DNA of 59,101 bases, from the NCBI GenBank assembly GCA_903885965.1, contig CAISKQ010000057.1, forward strand, positions 1-59,101, written 5' to 3'. Below, piece by piece: positions 11,009 to 20,404 of this stretch; position 1 is the stretch's first letter, and each line of letters starts with the position of its first letter. The stretch comes from an uncultured bacterium. Lineage in GTDB: Bacteria; Patescibacteriota; Minisyncoccia; Moranbacterales; GWC2-37-73. The notes beneath the pieces were generated by a model that made no database searches, had not been told where the DNA came from, and was given only the letters and a program-made list of their open reading frames with translations. The translations under genes and the position numbers were made by a program.

Positions 11009-11326
11009 ATGAAAATTTTCACCTTCACAGATTTTAATAAATCAAATGTCATTTCAATCGTGGAATCTTTCCGGAGAAAGATATATCGAGTTATATTTTT
11101 TTTATTGCTTTTGGCGTCAATTTTTTTCGGAGGATATATTTGGCATCAAAATTTATATTCTTCAACATGGACAGCCGATAGAGTGCAGGAGTTTGTAAAT
11201 ACTCAGGATAAGGGAATTGTTTTTAATGAAAATAATTATAAAAAAGCACTTGATATTATAGGCCGTCGTAATCAGGAAAACGCTAAGTCGCCAAGTGCTG
11301 GAAGTGACTTCTTTGTCGGCTACTAG
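11009..11326 (+). CDS. Hypothetical single-TM protein, end of pilus operon
   Basis: ORF 8 bp after pilO, one TM helix. Confidence 0.7.
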   Translation: MKIFTFTDFNKSNVISIVESFRRKIYRVIFFLLLLASIFFGGYIWHQNLYSSTWTADRVQEFVNTQDKGIVFNENNYKKALDIIGRRNQENAKSPSAGSDFFVGY

Positions 11327-11400
11327 TTTTTTGATATGAAAATAGGCAATTTTTGGTTGCTTAATGAACTATCCACGTTAGCTTGCTGTGGGGGGGTAAT

Positions 11401-12165
11401 TCATTTTTGTTGGTTGGTTGTTTTCCAGACAAGCTTGAAAATTTGTTGCATTACGTCAGCGATATCTGGGTTTTCAATCAAAATTCCTTGCAAGTAGCGA
11501 TGTGAAATTATCTGCGTAAAATTGTCATAGACTTCAAGGGAAATATTGCTGGAATAATCTTTTTCAATAAGTGTCCTTAAATCCATTTTTAATTTCTTTT
11601 TTGTTTCTGCTGCTAAATAGTTTTTAATTGATGGGTGGAGAGTTGTGATTGCTGTCCTTTTTATGTTATTTTTTGCGTAGTCATCGTTTAATTGTAACCA
11701 GTATTCCTGTAGAAAATTGGGAGTGTGTTTTTGATGAGCATAAAAAGCAATAAAAGATCTTTCAGGAAGAGGTTTCTTTTGCATTTTGGCGATAAGCTGG
11801 TCATACATTTTTTTAATTCCTTCAAATCCCTCAAAATACGCAACGCTAACTTTTTCATCAGCTTTCTTTTGAATTGCCAGTAGCTCTGGCAGCATTTCTT
11901 TGGTGGCAGATAACTTTTCTTGAGCAATGGCAATACATTCACGTGGTGATTTGGCAATGAAATAATGTTTGTCTGCCTGGGGAATCTTAAGGGCAAATCC
12001 TTTAGAAACTAAGTTATCCAGAACAACATAAGCGGTGGCATTTTTCAGCTTGCTTCTGATTCCAATGGTGTAGGCCGTTGCTCTTTCCAAACCTAAAAGT
12101 GCCAAATAGACACTGGCTTCCTTTTCATTTAGGCCTAAATTCAAGAGTGATTCTGTTAATTCCAT
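11401..12165 (-). CDS. TrmB-family winged-helix transcriptional regulator
   Basis: LTESLLNLGLNEKEASVYLALLGLERATAYTIGIRSKLKNATAYVVLDNLVSKGF N-terminal wHTH of TrmB type. Confidence 0.85.
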   Translation of the reverse strand: MELTESLLNLGLNEKEASVYLALLGLERATAYTIGIRSKLKNATAYVVLDNLVSKGFALKIPQADKHYFIAKSPRECIAIAQEKLSATKEMLPELLAIQKKADEKVSVAYFEGFEGIKKMYDQLIAKMQKKPLPERSFIAFYAHQKHTPNFLQEYWLQLNDDYAKNNIKRTAITTLHPSIKNYLAAETKKKLKMDLRTLIEKDYSSNISLEVYDNFTQIISHRYLQGILIENPDIADVMQQIFKLVWKTTNQQK

Positions 12166-12298
12166 AAATCAAGCCTAGCAAGTTTTCATTAATTAGTCAA
12201 TAAATATGATGACTATGAGATATTAACTTAAAAATAGGCTTAAAAAAGCTATAAAAGATAAAATATTAAATCACTAAAGTTGATTATATTTGTATTTC

Positions 12299-12315
12299 AG
12301 CTTAATAATTAAGCT
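12299..12315. promoter_or_regulatory. 17-bp perfect palindrome AGCTTAATAATTAAGCT; candidate operator in the divergent regulator/rSAM intergenic region
   Basis: Perfect dyad 37 bp upstream of the rSAM start codon. Confidence 0.45.
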
Positions 12316-12351
12316 ATTAGTTGATTTAACAATTTACTGTCGGAGGGTATC

Positions 12352-13479
12352 ATGGAAAACTTTGCAATGAATTTGTGGCTCGAATATATTATTGGGAAAT
12401 CTGAAAAAGATGATATTGGAGAAATGTATGCCCAATTAGCAAGGGAATTGCCAAAAGTAATGTCTGTGGTGGCAACGCGGCATTGCAATTTGCAGTGCAA
12501 GCATTGCATTTTTCAAAAAGAGCGGCAATATTTTTTCAATGGAGCTGCTCTAGAAATCGCAGTAAAAACTATTGTTAGCCAAATGTTGCCTAATCCAATT
12601 GTTGTGCATGAGGGTCGAATTTTTGAGCCGAAACATTTAAGTTGGCTTCAGGCAATTCGTCAAATCAGACCAGATAACAAAATTGGAATGATTGATAATG
12701 GCTCATACGCTACGCATATTAGCAAAATTAAATTAGCCGGCTTTAAATTTGATTGGCTGGACATTTCAGTAGATGGCCCAAAAAGAATTCATAATTTTCA
12801 AAGAGGTTCCAAAGATTCTTTTGAAGTAGCGATTAATGGCATCAGAAATGCGCAGAAAGTTTTGACAGCAGACGGTGAAGTAAATTCCTTGATGACGCTG
12901 ACGAAAATAAATTATGCTTCAGTGCTGGAAACTTGTAAAACACTTCCTAAGCAAGTAAGCCAATGGCATATCGCAACTATCACACCAACTAGGGCTGAGT
13001 TAAAGAAATTAACTTTAAGCGAAAATGAATTTAAAATTAGTTGGAATCAAATCAAGTTGGCAAATGTTTTGAGAGTTGTTGTCTTGAAGATTTATGAAGT
13101 CAGTGACATGTTGAAATTGGCTAAAGCTGTTGGTGGCGTAAAATTTTTTGAAGCATTTGAAAAAGCTCAGATGGGATTTTCATCTGTAAATTTTGTGCTT
13201 GAGGGAGTTTTGGTACGTTATTTTCCACAGTCGATGGCACCAAAAGAAACTTTCGTGCTTGATGGTGGAGTTTATCGCGTGCCGTATTATGGAATTTCTC
13301 ATACCCTAGCGGAATTAAATAGGGAAGAGTTAGAGAAATATACAATTGGGAAAGTAACTGCAGAAAGTAATTTCCGCTTGTTATATGAAGAGTGTGTGAT
13401 AGGGTGGCGAGAAAATTTTTCTCGGGAAGCTTTCAAGGAAGAAGCTTTTATTTTTCAACAAATCAAAAATTTACAATAA
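12352..13479 (+). CDS. Radical SAM protein, no obvious SPASM Cys cluster
   Basis: CxxxCxxC motif in TRHCNLQCKHCIFQ; SD-like GGAGG upstream; VDGPKRIHNFQRG radical SAM fold motif. Confidence 0.9.
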   Translation: MENFAMNLWLEYIIGKSEKDDIGEMYAQLARELPKVMSVVATRHCNLQCKHCIFQKERQYFFNGAALEIAVKTIVSQMLPNPIVVHEGRIFEPKHLSWLQAIRQIRPDNKIGMIDNGSYATHISKIKLAGFKFDWLDISVDGPKRIHNFQRGSKDSFEVAINGIRNAQKVLTADGEVNSLMTLTKINYASVLETCKTLPKQVSQWHIATITPTRAELKKLTLSENEFKISWNQIKLANVLRVVVLKIYEVSDMLKLAKAVGGVKFFEAFEKAQMGFSSVNFVLEGVLVRYFPQSMAPKETFVLDGGVYRVPYYGISHTLAELNREELEKYTIGKVTAESNFRLLYEECVIGWRENFSREAFKEEAFIFQQIKNLQ

Positions 13480-13493
13480 AGGGGGTGATTAAA

Positions 13494-13565
13494 ATGTCAG
13501 GAGCTAACACTGGATCGAAAGGCTCAAGAAACGGTGGCGCAAACACCGGAAGCGTTGGAAGCTGA
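13494..13565 (+). CDS. 23-aa peptide MSGANTGSKGSRNGGANTGSVGS; candidate rSAM substrate / RiPP-like precursor
   Basis: ATG..TGA reading frame 14 bp after the rSAM stop, preceded by strong SD AAAGGGGGTGAT, followed at once by a terminator; perfect internal GANTGS repeat. Absent from supplied ORF track because of size. Confidence 0.7.
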   Translation: MSGANTGSKGSRNGGANTGSVGS

Positions 13566-13566
13566 G

Positions 13567-13612
13567 TAAATAGGGAATGCGTAAATAATTATGCGCGTTC
13601 CCTATTTTTTTA
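13567..13612 (+). terminator. Rho-independent terminator of rSAM-peptide operon
   Basis: AAATAGGGAATGCG / CGCGTTCCCTATTTTTT hairpin with T tract. Confidence 0.85.
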
Positions 13613-13653
13613 TACAACAAAAAACCCAGATGAAAATCGGAGTTTTTTCTTTG

Positions 13654-13727
13654 TGCGCTCTGAGGGATTCGAACCCCCGACCTTCTGGTTCGAAGCCAGA
13701 CACTCTATCCAGCTGAGCTAAGAGCGC
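13654..13727 (-). tRNA. tRNA-Arg (TCG)
   Basis: Acceptor GCGCTCT/AGAGCGC, anticodon loop CTTCGAA, GGTTCGAATCC-type T arm. Confidence 0.93.
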
Positions 13728-13807
13728 GTGTCGAAATTGTAATTTTTTGATTCTTTCGTATTGAATTCTTCGAAATTCAATTTTTAGATTTTCTTAAACT
13801 AAAACTG

Positions 13808-13880
13808 GGCGATCACAGGGAATCGAACCCTGGTTCTCGGTACCACAAACCGATGTCTTAACCGTTAGACGATGATCGCC
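13808..13880 (-). tRNA. tRNA-His (GTG)
   Basis: Anticodon loop TTGTGGT, extra 5' G, GGGTTCGATTCCC T arm. Confidence 0.92.
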
Positions 13881-13898
13881 ATACATAATAAAATCCTG

Positions 13899-13970
13899 TA
13901 CCCCCACCAGGAATCGAACCTAGATCTTCAGCTTAGAAGGCTATTGCTCTATCCGTTGAGCTATGGGGGC
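13899..13970 (-). tRNA. tRNA-Arg (TCT)
   Basis: Acceptor GCCCCCA, anticodon loop CTTCTAA, AGGTTCGATTCCT T arm. Confidence 0.88.
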
Positions 13971-13995
13971 AAATTTCTCTTCTGGTGAGAGAATT

Positions 13996-14070
13996 GTGGG
14001 TTATGCAGGATTCGAACCTGCGACCATTGGCTTAAGAGGCCACTGCTCTACCAACTGAGCTAATAACCCA
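13996..14070 (-). tRNA. tRNA-Lys (CTT)
   Basis: Acceptor TGGGTTA, anticodon loop CTCTTAA, GCAGGTTCGAATCCTGC T arm. Confidence 0.9.
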
Positions 14071-14170
14071 GAAATTTTAATAACTAGCCAAGTGTAACAC
14101 TTTATTTTCCTCTAGTCAATTGTCAGTCTTGCTGGCAAAATATGGCTAAGTATGTGGCAGTAAAGGTGAC

Positions 14171-15484
14171 CTAGGTTGCTTTAGCCATATCTTTAAGCAT
14201 TTTTTTGTAGTTTTTCCATTCCTCATCTGACCAATTCGATGGTTTGGCACTTAAAACAGGTCCACCTGGATGAGGATATCGGTATGGAGAATTATAAGAA
14301 CTATTAAACACGTCATTTATGATTTCTTTGCCATCTTTGTCAAAAACATGCTGAGTAAAGGATGCCTTTAATGCACCGTCAGGTTGTCGCTCAGTAATGG
14401 TTGGCCCGTCAACAGTTGTTTTTCTTCCATCATCACTGCCATAAAAACTGAAAGTTAAAGTAGTCCCGACTATTTTTGTCTGAATGAGGATATATCCGGG
14501 CGTATTATTTTTAAAGCGAAGGTCTGGTCGCGGAACATAAACTGTTGAGTCCATTCCCTGGGGATTGTAATAAGACACCGGATAGGCATGGTTTTTGCGG
14601 GCAGTAATCTTTAGTCCTGAATAAATGGCCGCACGAAAAGCTGTTGTTGAAACCTGGCAAATTCCTCCGCCAAATTCTGGTTCGGTCACATTATTCTTAA
14701 TGACCAACTCTGGAAGATAGCCATGGTCACCATCAACTTCACCAAGAATATCTACAAATGAGAATTCCTCTCCTGGTTTAATGAGAAGTCCATTGTATCT
14801 TTCAGTTGCTACTTTGATGTTATGCACTCTGTTTACAGGGGAGCCTTTAAAGTTTGAAGTGCCTTCTCCGATAAGCGCAGATACGCCAAGGTCATTTACC
14901 TCGGCATAGTTTATTTCCGGTTTTTTTGAAGCGTAGTCTAATGAAATTTGTTGTGGAATTGTGACTAAATTTAAAGCGTCAATAATTTTTTGCGTACTTT
15001 TCTCAACGTCAAGAGTTATTCCGTCTTGTGCTTCAGCAAAAGTTGATACTTTTCCATCCGTTACTGTGAATTTTGCATCTGTTGGATCATGGTTTATTTT
15101 TCTTGCTAAATCTTCCAAATATGACTTTATTGAATTTTTATCCACGAAAGTTTCTGACTTGAGTTGCAGGTGATTGCGCCACCCAGTACTCATGGTTAAG
15201 TCGCAGAATATATTACTAACAGGACAATAAGAGGTGTTCTCAACTTCAGTTTTATAATTCGGAGATAATCCCAAATTTGATTTTTGTCTTAGCCATTTAG
15301 CAATGGTATCCCCGGAGATATCTTCCGAATATTTATCAATAGAAACCGTCAACGCTTTTGATTGCGCCACGGTGTTAGCAACTTTTGGCGGCTGAGTTTC
15401 AGCTGCCAATGCTGCGGTTTGCGTGCTAAGAAAAAACACAACAAACAAACAAAAATATTGCCTAGTATTCATGTCCTTAAGCAT
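14171..15484 (-). CDS. VanW family protein
   Basis: Signal-like N-terminus; FVDILG...EFGGGICQVSTTAFRAAIYSGLKITARKNHAYPVSYY VanW motif. Confidence 0.88.
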   Translation of the reverse strand: MLKDMNTRQYFCLFVVFFLSTQTAALAAETQPPKVANTVAQSKALTVSIDKYSEDISGDTIAKWLRQKSNLGLSPNYKTEVENTSYCPVSNIFCDLTMSTGWRNHLQLKSETFVDKNSIKSYLEDLARKINHDPTDAKFTVTDGKVSTFAEAQDGITLDVEKSTQKIIDALNLVTIPQQISLDYASKKPEINYAEVNDLGVSALIGEGTSNFKGSPVNRVHNIKVATERYNGLLIKPGEEFSFVDILGEVDGDHGYLPELVIKNNVTEPEFGGGICQVSTTAFRAAIYSGLKITARKNHAYPVSYYNPQGMDSTVYVPRPDLRFKNNTPGYILIQTKIVGTTLTFSFYGSDDGRKTTVDGPTITERQPDGALKASFTQHVFDKDGKEIINDVFNSSYNSPYRYPHPGGPVLSAKPSNWSDEEWKNYKKMLKDMAKAT

Positions 15485-15609
15485 ACCGCAATTGCTGGAA
15501 TATTACAAGAATTAAAGACTTAATGATGGGCCTCTCGATGGGTCCTCGTGGTTTAAGCAAAAAAAAGAAAGCCTTGCGACTTTCTTTTTGAAAAAATTTT
15601 TTGGAACAA

Positions 15610-16146
15610 TTAGAATCCTCGGACTTGGATTTTTTTGATTTTGGTAACATCAGCCTTCGGCAAACGAATTGTCAAAATTCCGTTTTTCAGTGAAGCCTCA
15701 GCTTTGTCGGAGATGATATCAACAGGAAGCACAACGCTGCGAGAGAAAACTCCCCAATAGCATTCTTGATAGTAATAGTTTTCACCACTAACTACTTCTT
15801 CATTTTTTCGCTCACCTTTGATGGTGACCATGTCGTTATTGATTGAAACATCTAAGTCTTCTGGTTTTACCCCTGCGATTGTGGACTTAATGACAACTTC
15901 ACTTTCGGTTTGGTAAACATCAATAGTTAGTTGCCCTTCCGCGTCATTTGAAGAGGTTGTTTCCTCCTCGAAAACATTGAAGTTTCTGTGCCCACCACCC
16001 AGGCTTGAAGAATCTCTATTATTCATAACCATTTCTGTTTCCTCTTCTTCTGCATAAATAGGCATTGAAGATTCACGCATATTATTCGAATCAACGGACG
16101 AGGCGCCAGTTACTCTTTCGAAAAATGATTTTTTTGTTTTTAGCAT
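15610..16146 (-). CDS. Hsp20/alpha-crystallin small heat shock protein
   Basis: GQLTIDVYQTESEVVIKSTIAGVKPEDLDVSINNDMVTIKGER...FSRSVVLP...LKNGILTIRLPK. Confidence 0.95.
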   Translation of the reverse strand: MLKTKKSFFERVTGASSVDSNNMRESSMPIYAEEEETEMVMNNRDSSSLGGGHRNFNVFEEETTSSNDAEGQLTIDVYQTESEVVIKSTIAGVKPEDLDVSINNDMVTIKGERKNEEVVSGENYYYQECYWGVFSRSVVLPVDIISDKAEASLKNGILTIRLPKADVTKIKKIQVRGF

Positions 16147-16289
16147 TTTAGTGAATGTGAATCGCTGATTTTTTAGTCAGGGATTGATTTTTAAAAATTA
16201 TGTAATTTGCTAGAATAATCCACTTTAAATCAAGTAGTTTAAAGCAATATTCAGCAGTATTTTTCTATGCTTTTATTATATGATGATTT

Positions 16290-16868
16290 TTAGTCTTGTG
16301 CAAGCTCTTGATTGAAACGAAGAAAAAGTTTTAAGTCGATGAAAAGCAAAATTATTAACAGTGCGATGGCAAAGTAACCGGAAAACTGATTTGCTCCAGC
16401 AATGGCCAGATTGTAGAGAACATGTAGGATTGTAGCAAGCAGTAAAGCCAGTAGTGAAAAGTTGGAACCTTTGGAACTTCTGGTTGCAATGAAAAAGCTC
16501 ATGAAGATGGTGGTGCCAAGGTGCAGGGCGGCAATTCCGGCGGTGGTTGGAAGTTGTAAGGTAGGTGAGCTTGCCAAAATGAGCGCAAACTCAACGGCAA
16601 AAAAACCAAGTCCAAACAAGAAAGCATTGAGCAGAAAATTTCTTTCTGAGGAATGTTCCAGAATTCTTTTACTGATGAGTAGATATTTGAAAAGTTCTTC
16701 GATAAAAGCGGTAGTGGCGATGAACACTGGAATAGCGAAAAACTGAGCATAGGATAAGTTGCTAGTAGGGTCAGCGAAGGTTGCAAACAAAATGAAAAAG
16801 ACGAATTGAACAACTCCGGCACCGAGGGCCGCGATGATTCCCCAGAAAAATGATTCAAATTGTTTCAT
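16290..16868 (-). CDS. PrsW-like intramembrane protease family protein
   Basis: Multi-TM; FIEELFKYL motif, GLGFFAVEF, LHLGTTIFMSFF. Confidence 0.72.
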   Translation of the reverse strand: MKQFESFFWGIIAALGAGVVQFVFFILFATFADPTSNLSYAQFFAIPVFIATTAFIEELFKYLLISKRILEHSSERNFLLNAFLFGLGFFAVEFALILASSPTLQLPTTAGIAALHLGTTIFMSFFIATRSSKGSNFSLLALLLATILHVLYNLAIAGANQFSGYFAIALLIILLFIDLKLFLRFNQELAQD

Positions 16869-16973
16869 AAACCCTACGAATATACAAATTAGCTACAAAT
16901 CTACAAATTTAAATTTAAACACTCAGCAAGGATAACAATTAGAACACTGACAACATTTAGAACAATTAGAACC

Positions 16974-19607
16974 CTAAGAAAGTGATTCCAAGTGTTTTTT
17001 GAGTTCGGCAAGTTCGGCTTGTTTTTTGGCAAGGGTTTCTTTTTGCTGGTTGATGACTTGCGCCGGGGCTTTGGAAACAAATTCTTGGTTGGAAAGTCTG
17101 CCGGAAAGTCCTGCAATGAAATTTTCCAGATTGGCAATTTCTTTTTCAGCTTTGATTTTTTCTTTTTCAGTATCGATTGCGCCTTCTAGATTAACAAATA
17201 TGGTATAAGCACCAGCAGTTCTCTTAATGTAATTTCCTAACTCTAATTCTGGTTGATTGTATGAGATTAAGTCAGCCCCTGTCTTTAAGTGCTTAATAAT
17301 TTCTTCTTGAAATTCAGATTTAATCATGTTTGAAAAATCTTTATTGTCTGAATTTATAACGATACTTATTTTTTTATCAAGTTCAATTTTGTTCTCCGTA
17401 CGAACATTTCTAATTGTAGTAATTACAGCCTTAAAGTTTTCCACATATTGCCAACCATCCAGGAGGGTAGCATTATTGCTGAGTGAAGTTGGCCAGGTTG
17501 AAATCATTAGCAATTTTTCTTGCTGGGCTAATGTCCAAATATGTTCAGTGATAAATGGCATGAATGGATGCCAAAGTCGCAGGATTTTATCCAGGACGTA
17601 GCCAAGAACTTTTTGACTTTTTTCAATTTTATTAAATTCTACATACCAGTCGGCGAAATCATTCCAAGTGAATGTTTTCAAGACATCAGCAACAACGGAA
17701 ATCTGTTTTCCGTTAAACAAGCGTTCGGTGTCCTCTATTAATAAATGTAATTTATATAAAATCCACTTATCTGCTGGGGTTTTGATTTCTTCTTCTGAAA
17801 TCTTCTCAACTAATTCAAACCCTTCTTGCGTCAAGCAATATCGGGAAATGTTCCAAAGTTTGTTGGCAAAATTTCGAAAGGTCTCAATCTTTTCTTCGTA
17901 GAGGCGTGAGTTTTGTCCAGGAGCACTATCCATAATAAGGCTCATGCGGAGCGCATCGGCCCCAAATTTATCAATTACGGTCAGAGGATCAATTCCATTG
18001 CCTCGAGATTTGGAAAATTTGTGGCCTTCTTTATCGAGCACTAAGCCAGTGAAAAATAAATTATTGAAAGGCACTTTTCCTGTAGCATAAAGACTCATCA
18101 TAATCATGCGCGATGACCAAAAGAAAAGCAGGTCGCGCCCCATCACCATCATGTCTGAAGGGTAAAAATCTTCAAAATCATTCCCGTGTGATTTTAGGGT
18201 TGTATGTGCCCACTGTCCGGAAGTAAACCAAGTATCAAAAGTGTTCTCATCTTGGGTTAAATTTTTTCCGCCGCAATGTGGGCAGCTGGTTGGTTTTTCA
18301 AGTGAAACGATATATTTTTCTTGTCCGCATTTGTCGCAATACCAAACAGGGAATTGTGGTCCCCACCAAATTTGACGGCTGATGCACCAGTCGCGCATGT
18401 TGCCAAACCAATCAATGAGAATTTTTTTGAGGTTGCTTGGAAAAATTTCAATTAGATTTTCTTCGATAGCTTTCTTCGCCTGTTCCTTGAGCGAATAGTT
18501 TTCTGCGTCAACATTGATAAACCATTGTTTAGAAGTCAGTGGTTCAATGGTTGTTTTGCAGCGTTCGCAAATAGAAACAGCGTGTGAAAATTCTTCAATC
18601 TTTTCCAATAGTCCAAGTTTTTCTAAGTCGCTGACAATTTCTTGGCGAGCTTCGTGAGTTGTCATGCCTGCATATTTTCCGCCGAATTCTGTGATTAGCG
18701 CTTTTTCGTCGATGATTTGGATTTCTTCAAGCTTGTGGTCCTTGCCGATTTGCCAGTCGAGAGGGTCATGCGCTGGGGTTATTTTTACGGCACCAGTTCC
18801 GAAAGCCAAATCAATCCGTTGGTCGGCAATAATCGGAATTGGCCTATTTTGCAATGGCAAGATGGCATTTTCTCCGACCAGCTTTGCGAAGCGTACATCT
18901 TTTGGATTGACGGCAATGGCTGTGTCGCCAAGCATTGTTTCAGGACGAGTGGTGGCAACTGTAATAAAATTTGCTTGCAAATTTTCCAGTGGGTATTTGA
19001 TGAAATATAATTTTCCAGGAGAGTCTTTGTGCAAAACTTCCACGTCAGAAAGGGCAGTAGCGCAGCGCGGACACCAATTGATGATGCGTTTGCCTTTGTA
19101 GATTAAGCCATCCTCATGCATTTTCACGAAGGTTTCTAAGGCGCTTTTTAAAACGTCTGGATCGAGCGTGAATTTTTCGCGTGACCAATCGGCGCTGATG
19201 CCAATCTTTTTTTCCTGACTGCGCATATAGTCAGCGCGGTCCAAACAGAACTCGTAAGTTTTTTTGTAAAACTCTTGGCGGCCAATTTCTTGGCGAGTTT
19301 TTCCAGTTTTAGTTTTCAATTTTTTTTCAAAAACTACTTGAGTTTGAATACCGGCGTGGTCCTTGCCAGGCAAAAGCAGGGTTTTTTCACCCTTCATGCG
19401 GTGGTAGCGACCGAAAATATCCATGACGGTGTAGCCACTAGCGTGTCCGATGTGCAATTCGCCATTGGCATTGGGTGGGGGCAAGATGTTGCAATATTTT
19501 TCTTCAGAATTGATGTTGTCAGGATTAAAGAAACCGCCTTGTTCCCAGCGGGCATAAATTTCATTTTCAACTTCTTGGGGTTGGTAAATTTTAGGGAGTT
19601 CTTTCAT
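16974..19607 (-). CDS. valS: Valyl-tRNA synthetase
   Basis: PPPNANGELHIGHASGYTVMD (HIGH-type), GHKFSKSRGNGIDP (KMSKS-type), C-terminal coiled coil. Confidence 0.97.
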   Translation of the reverse strand: MKELPKIYQPQEVENEIYARWEQGGFFNPDNINSEEKYCNILPPPNANGELHIGHASGYTVMDIFGRYHRMKGEKTLLLPGKDHAGIQTQVVFEKKLKTKTGKTRQEIGRQEFYKKTYEFCLDRADYMRSQEKKIGISADWSREKFTLDPDVLKSALETFVKMHEDGLIYKGKRIINWCPRCATALSDVEVLHKDSPGKLYFIKYPLENLQANFITVATTRPETMLGDTAIAVNPKDVRFAKLVGENAILPLQNRPIPIIADQRIDLAFGTGAVKITPAHDPLDWQIGKDHKLEEIQIIDEKALITEFGGKYAGMTTHEARQEIVSDLEKLGLLEKIEEFSHAVSICERCKTTIEPLTSKQWFINVDAENYSLKEQAKKAIEENLIEIFPSNLKKILIDWFGNMRDWCISRQIWWGPQFPVWYCDKCGQEKYIVSLEKPTSCPHCGGKNLTQDENTFDTWFTSGQWAHTTLKSHGNDFEDFYPSDMMVMGRDLLFFWSSRMIMMSLYATGKVPFNNLFFTGLVLDKEGHKFSKSRGNGIDPLTVIDKFGADALRMSLIMDSAPGQNSRLYEEKIETFRNFANKLWNISRYCLTQEGFELVEKISEEEIKTPADKWILYKLHLLIEDTERLFNGKQISVVADVLKTFTWNDFADWYVEFNKIEKSQKVLGYVLDKILRLWHPFMPFITEHIWTLAQQEKLLMISTWPTSLSNNATLLDGWQYVENFKAVITTIRNVRTENKIELDKKISIVINSDNKDFSNMIKSEFQEEIIKHLKTGADLISYNQPELELGNYIKRTAGAYTIFVNLEGAIDTEKEKIKAEKEIANLENFIAGLSGRLSNQEFVSKAPAQVINQQKETLAKKQAELAELKKHLESLS

Positions 19608-19768
19608 TTTTCAGTAATCAGTAACTAGTAATCAGTAACTAGTAAATAAAAACTAGTAACTATTAATTAGCAACTGGAAAATTGTAATTATATTCTTATC
19701 CTAGCAAAGAAAGGGGGAAATTTCAACCAAAAAATTTTCGCTAGCTGAGGGTAAATGATGCAATTGAC

Positions 19769-19882
19769 GCAATATGCTAATTCCCGCATATGCGGGAATT
19801 AGCATATTGCTTTTTTATCCCCATTTTAATTGGTTTTTATTATTCAGTGTATCAAAAAAATGCATATGCATTTTTTTGATAC
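19769..19882. repeat. Double-palindrome cassette, copy 1 (A1 19769-19810; B1 19849-19882)
   Basis: A1 is a 42-nt perfect palindrome GCAATATGCTAATTCCCGCATATGCGGGAATTAGCATATTGC; B1 is GTATCAAAAAAATGCATATGCATTTTTTTGATAC. Confidence 0.9.
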
Positions 19883-19911
19883 GCTTTTGTTTTTTGTTTT
19901 TTCTTTAAAAG

Positions 19912-19965
19912 ACGTGTCAAATCATCTAACTATGACACCGAAACTGCATTTTCTGGAACCTTTGA
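19912..19965 (-). mobile_element. 54-bp remnant identical to the 3' end of the transposase copy at 22731-22784
   Basis: acgtgtcaaatcatctaactatgacaccgaaactgcattttctggaacctttga occurs at both sites. Confidence 0.9.
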
Positions 19966-20284
19966 CACTTTTTTGGCTTTGTGTTAAGCTAAAAACATAT
20001 TCAAGAACTAGGATTGAAATTCCTTTCTTTTTTGCATTTTTTGGGGGTGGAAAAAGTGCATAATCTTTTTTATTTTAAAGCTAAAAAAGCCTTAAAATAA
20101 GCCTAATTCTCAAGTAAAGAGTGAGAATGACAATCGAAACTAATTAAATTAAATAGCCTTAATCTTAAACTCATTTTGGCTCTTTGTTTTTTGATATAAA
20201 CTCAAAAACAAGGAGAAACTGATGAGCGTTGTTTTTATGGTCAATGAAAAGAAAGCCCTCAAGGTGAAGGAGTCCTATGGTGCA
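19962..20284 (+). repeat. Degenerate duplicate of the rpoB promoter, leader and first ~21 codons
   Basis: Collinear with 47842-48166: TTGACA-N17-TAA box, TGCA...TGCA hairpin, ATTCTCA...TGAGAATGACAA hairpin, AAATAGCCTTAAT.TTAAACTCATTT.GGCTCTTTGTTTTTTG, then ATGAGCGTTGTTTTTATGGTCAATGAAAAGAAAGCC. Confidence 0.92.
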
Positions 20285-20308
20285 TTCTTCGCAGGAGCAG
20301 GTTTGTAA
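20222..20308 (+). pseudogene. 28-aa truncated rpoB N-terminus MSVVFMVNEKKALKVKESYGAFFAGAGL
   Basis: First 21 aa match RpoB MSVVFMVNEKKALKVKDSYGA with one substitution, then diverge to stop. Confidence 0.88.
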
Positions 20309-20404
20309 CCTGCCCCTTATGTTTACTGGTAATATTTTTCAGCTCGCGAACTTTAAGGTTCAAGTTGCAAACTTGAACCTGCAGGAGGTCAAACTGCAAA
20401 ACTC

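Noticed and set aside
177-11326. Pilus operon as a novel machine
   Set aside because: Gene order and motifs fit a standard type IV pilus set; only the linked two-component pair and large PilX-like protein are slightly notable.
18664-19628. Plus-strand ORFs antisense to valS (e.g. 18664-19101, 19275-19628)
   Set aside because: Antisense shadows of a clear synthetase gene.
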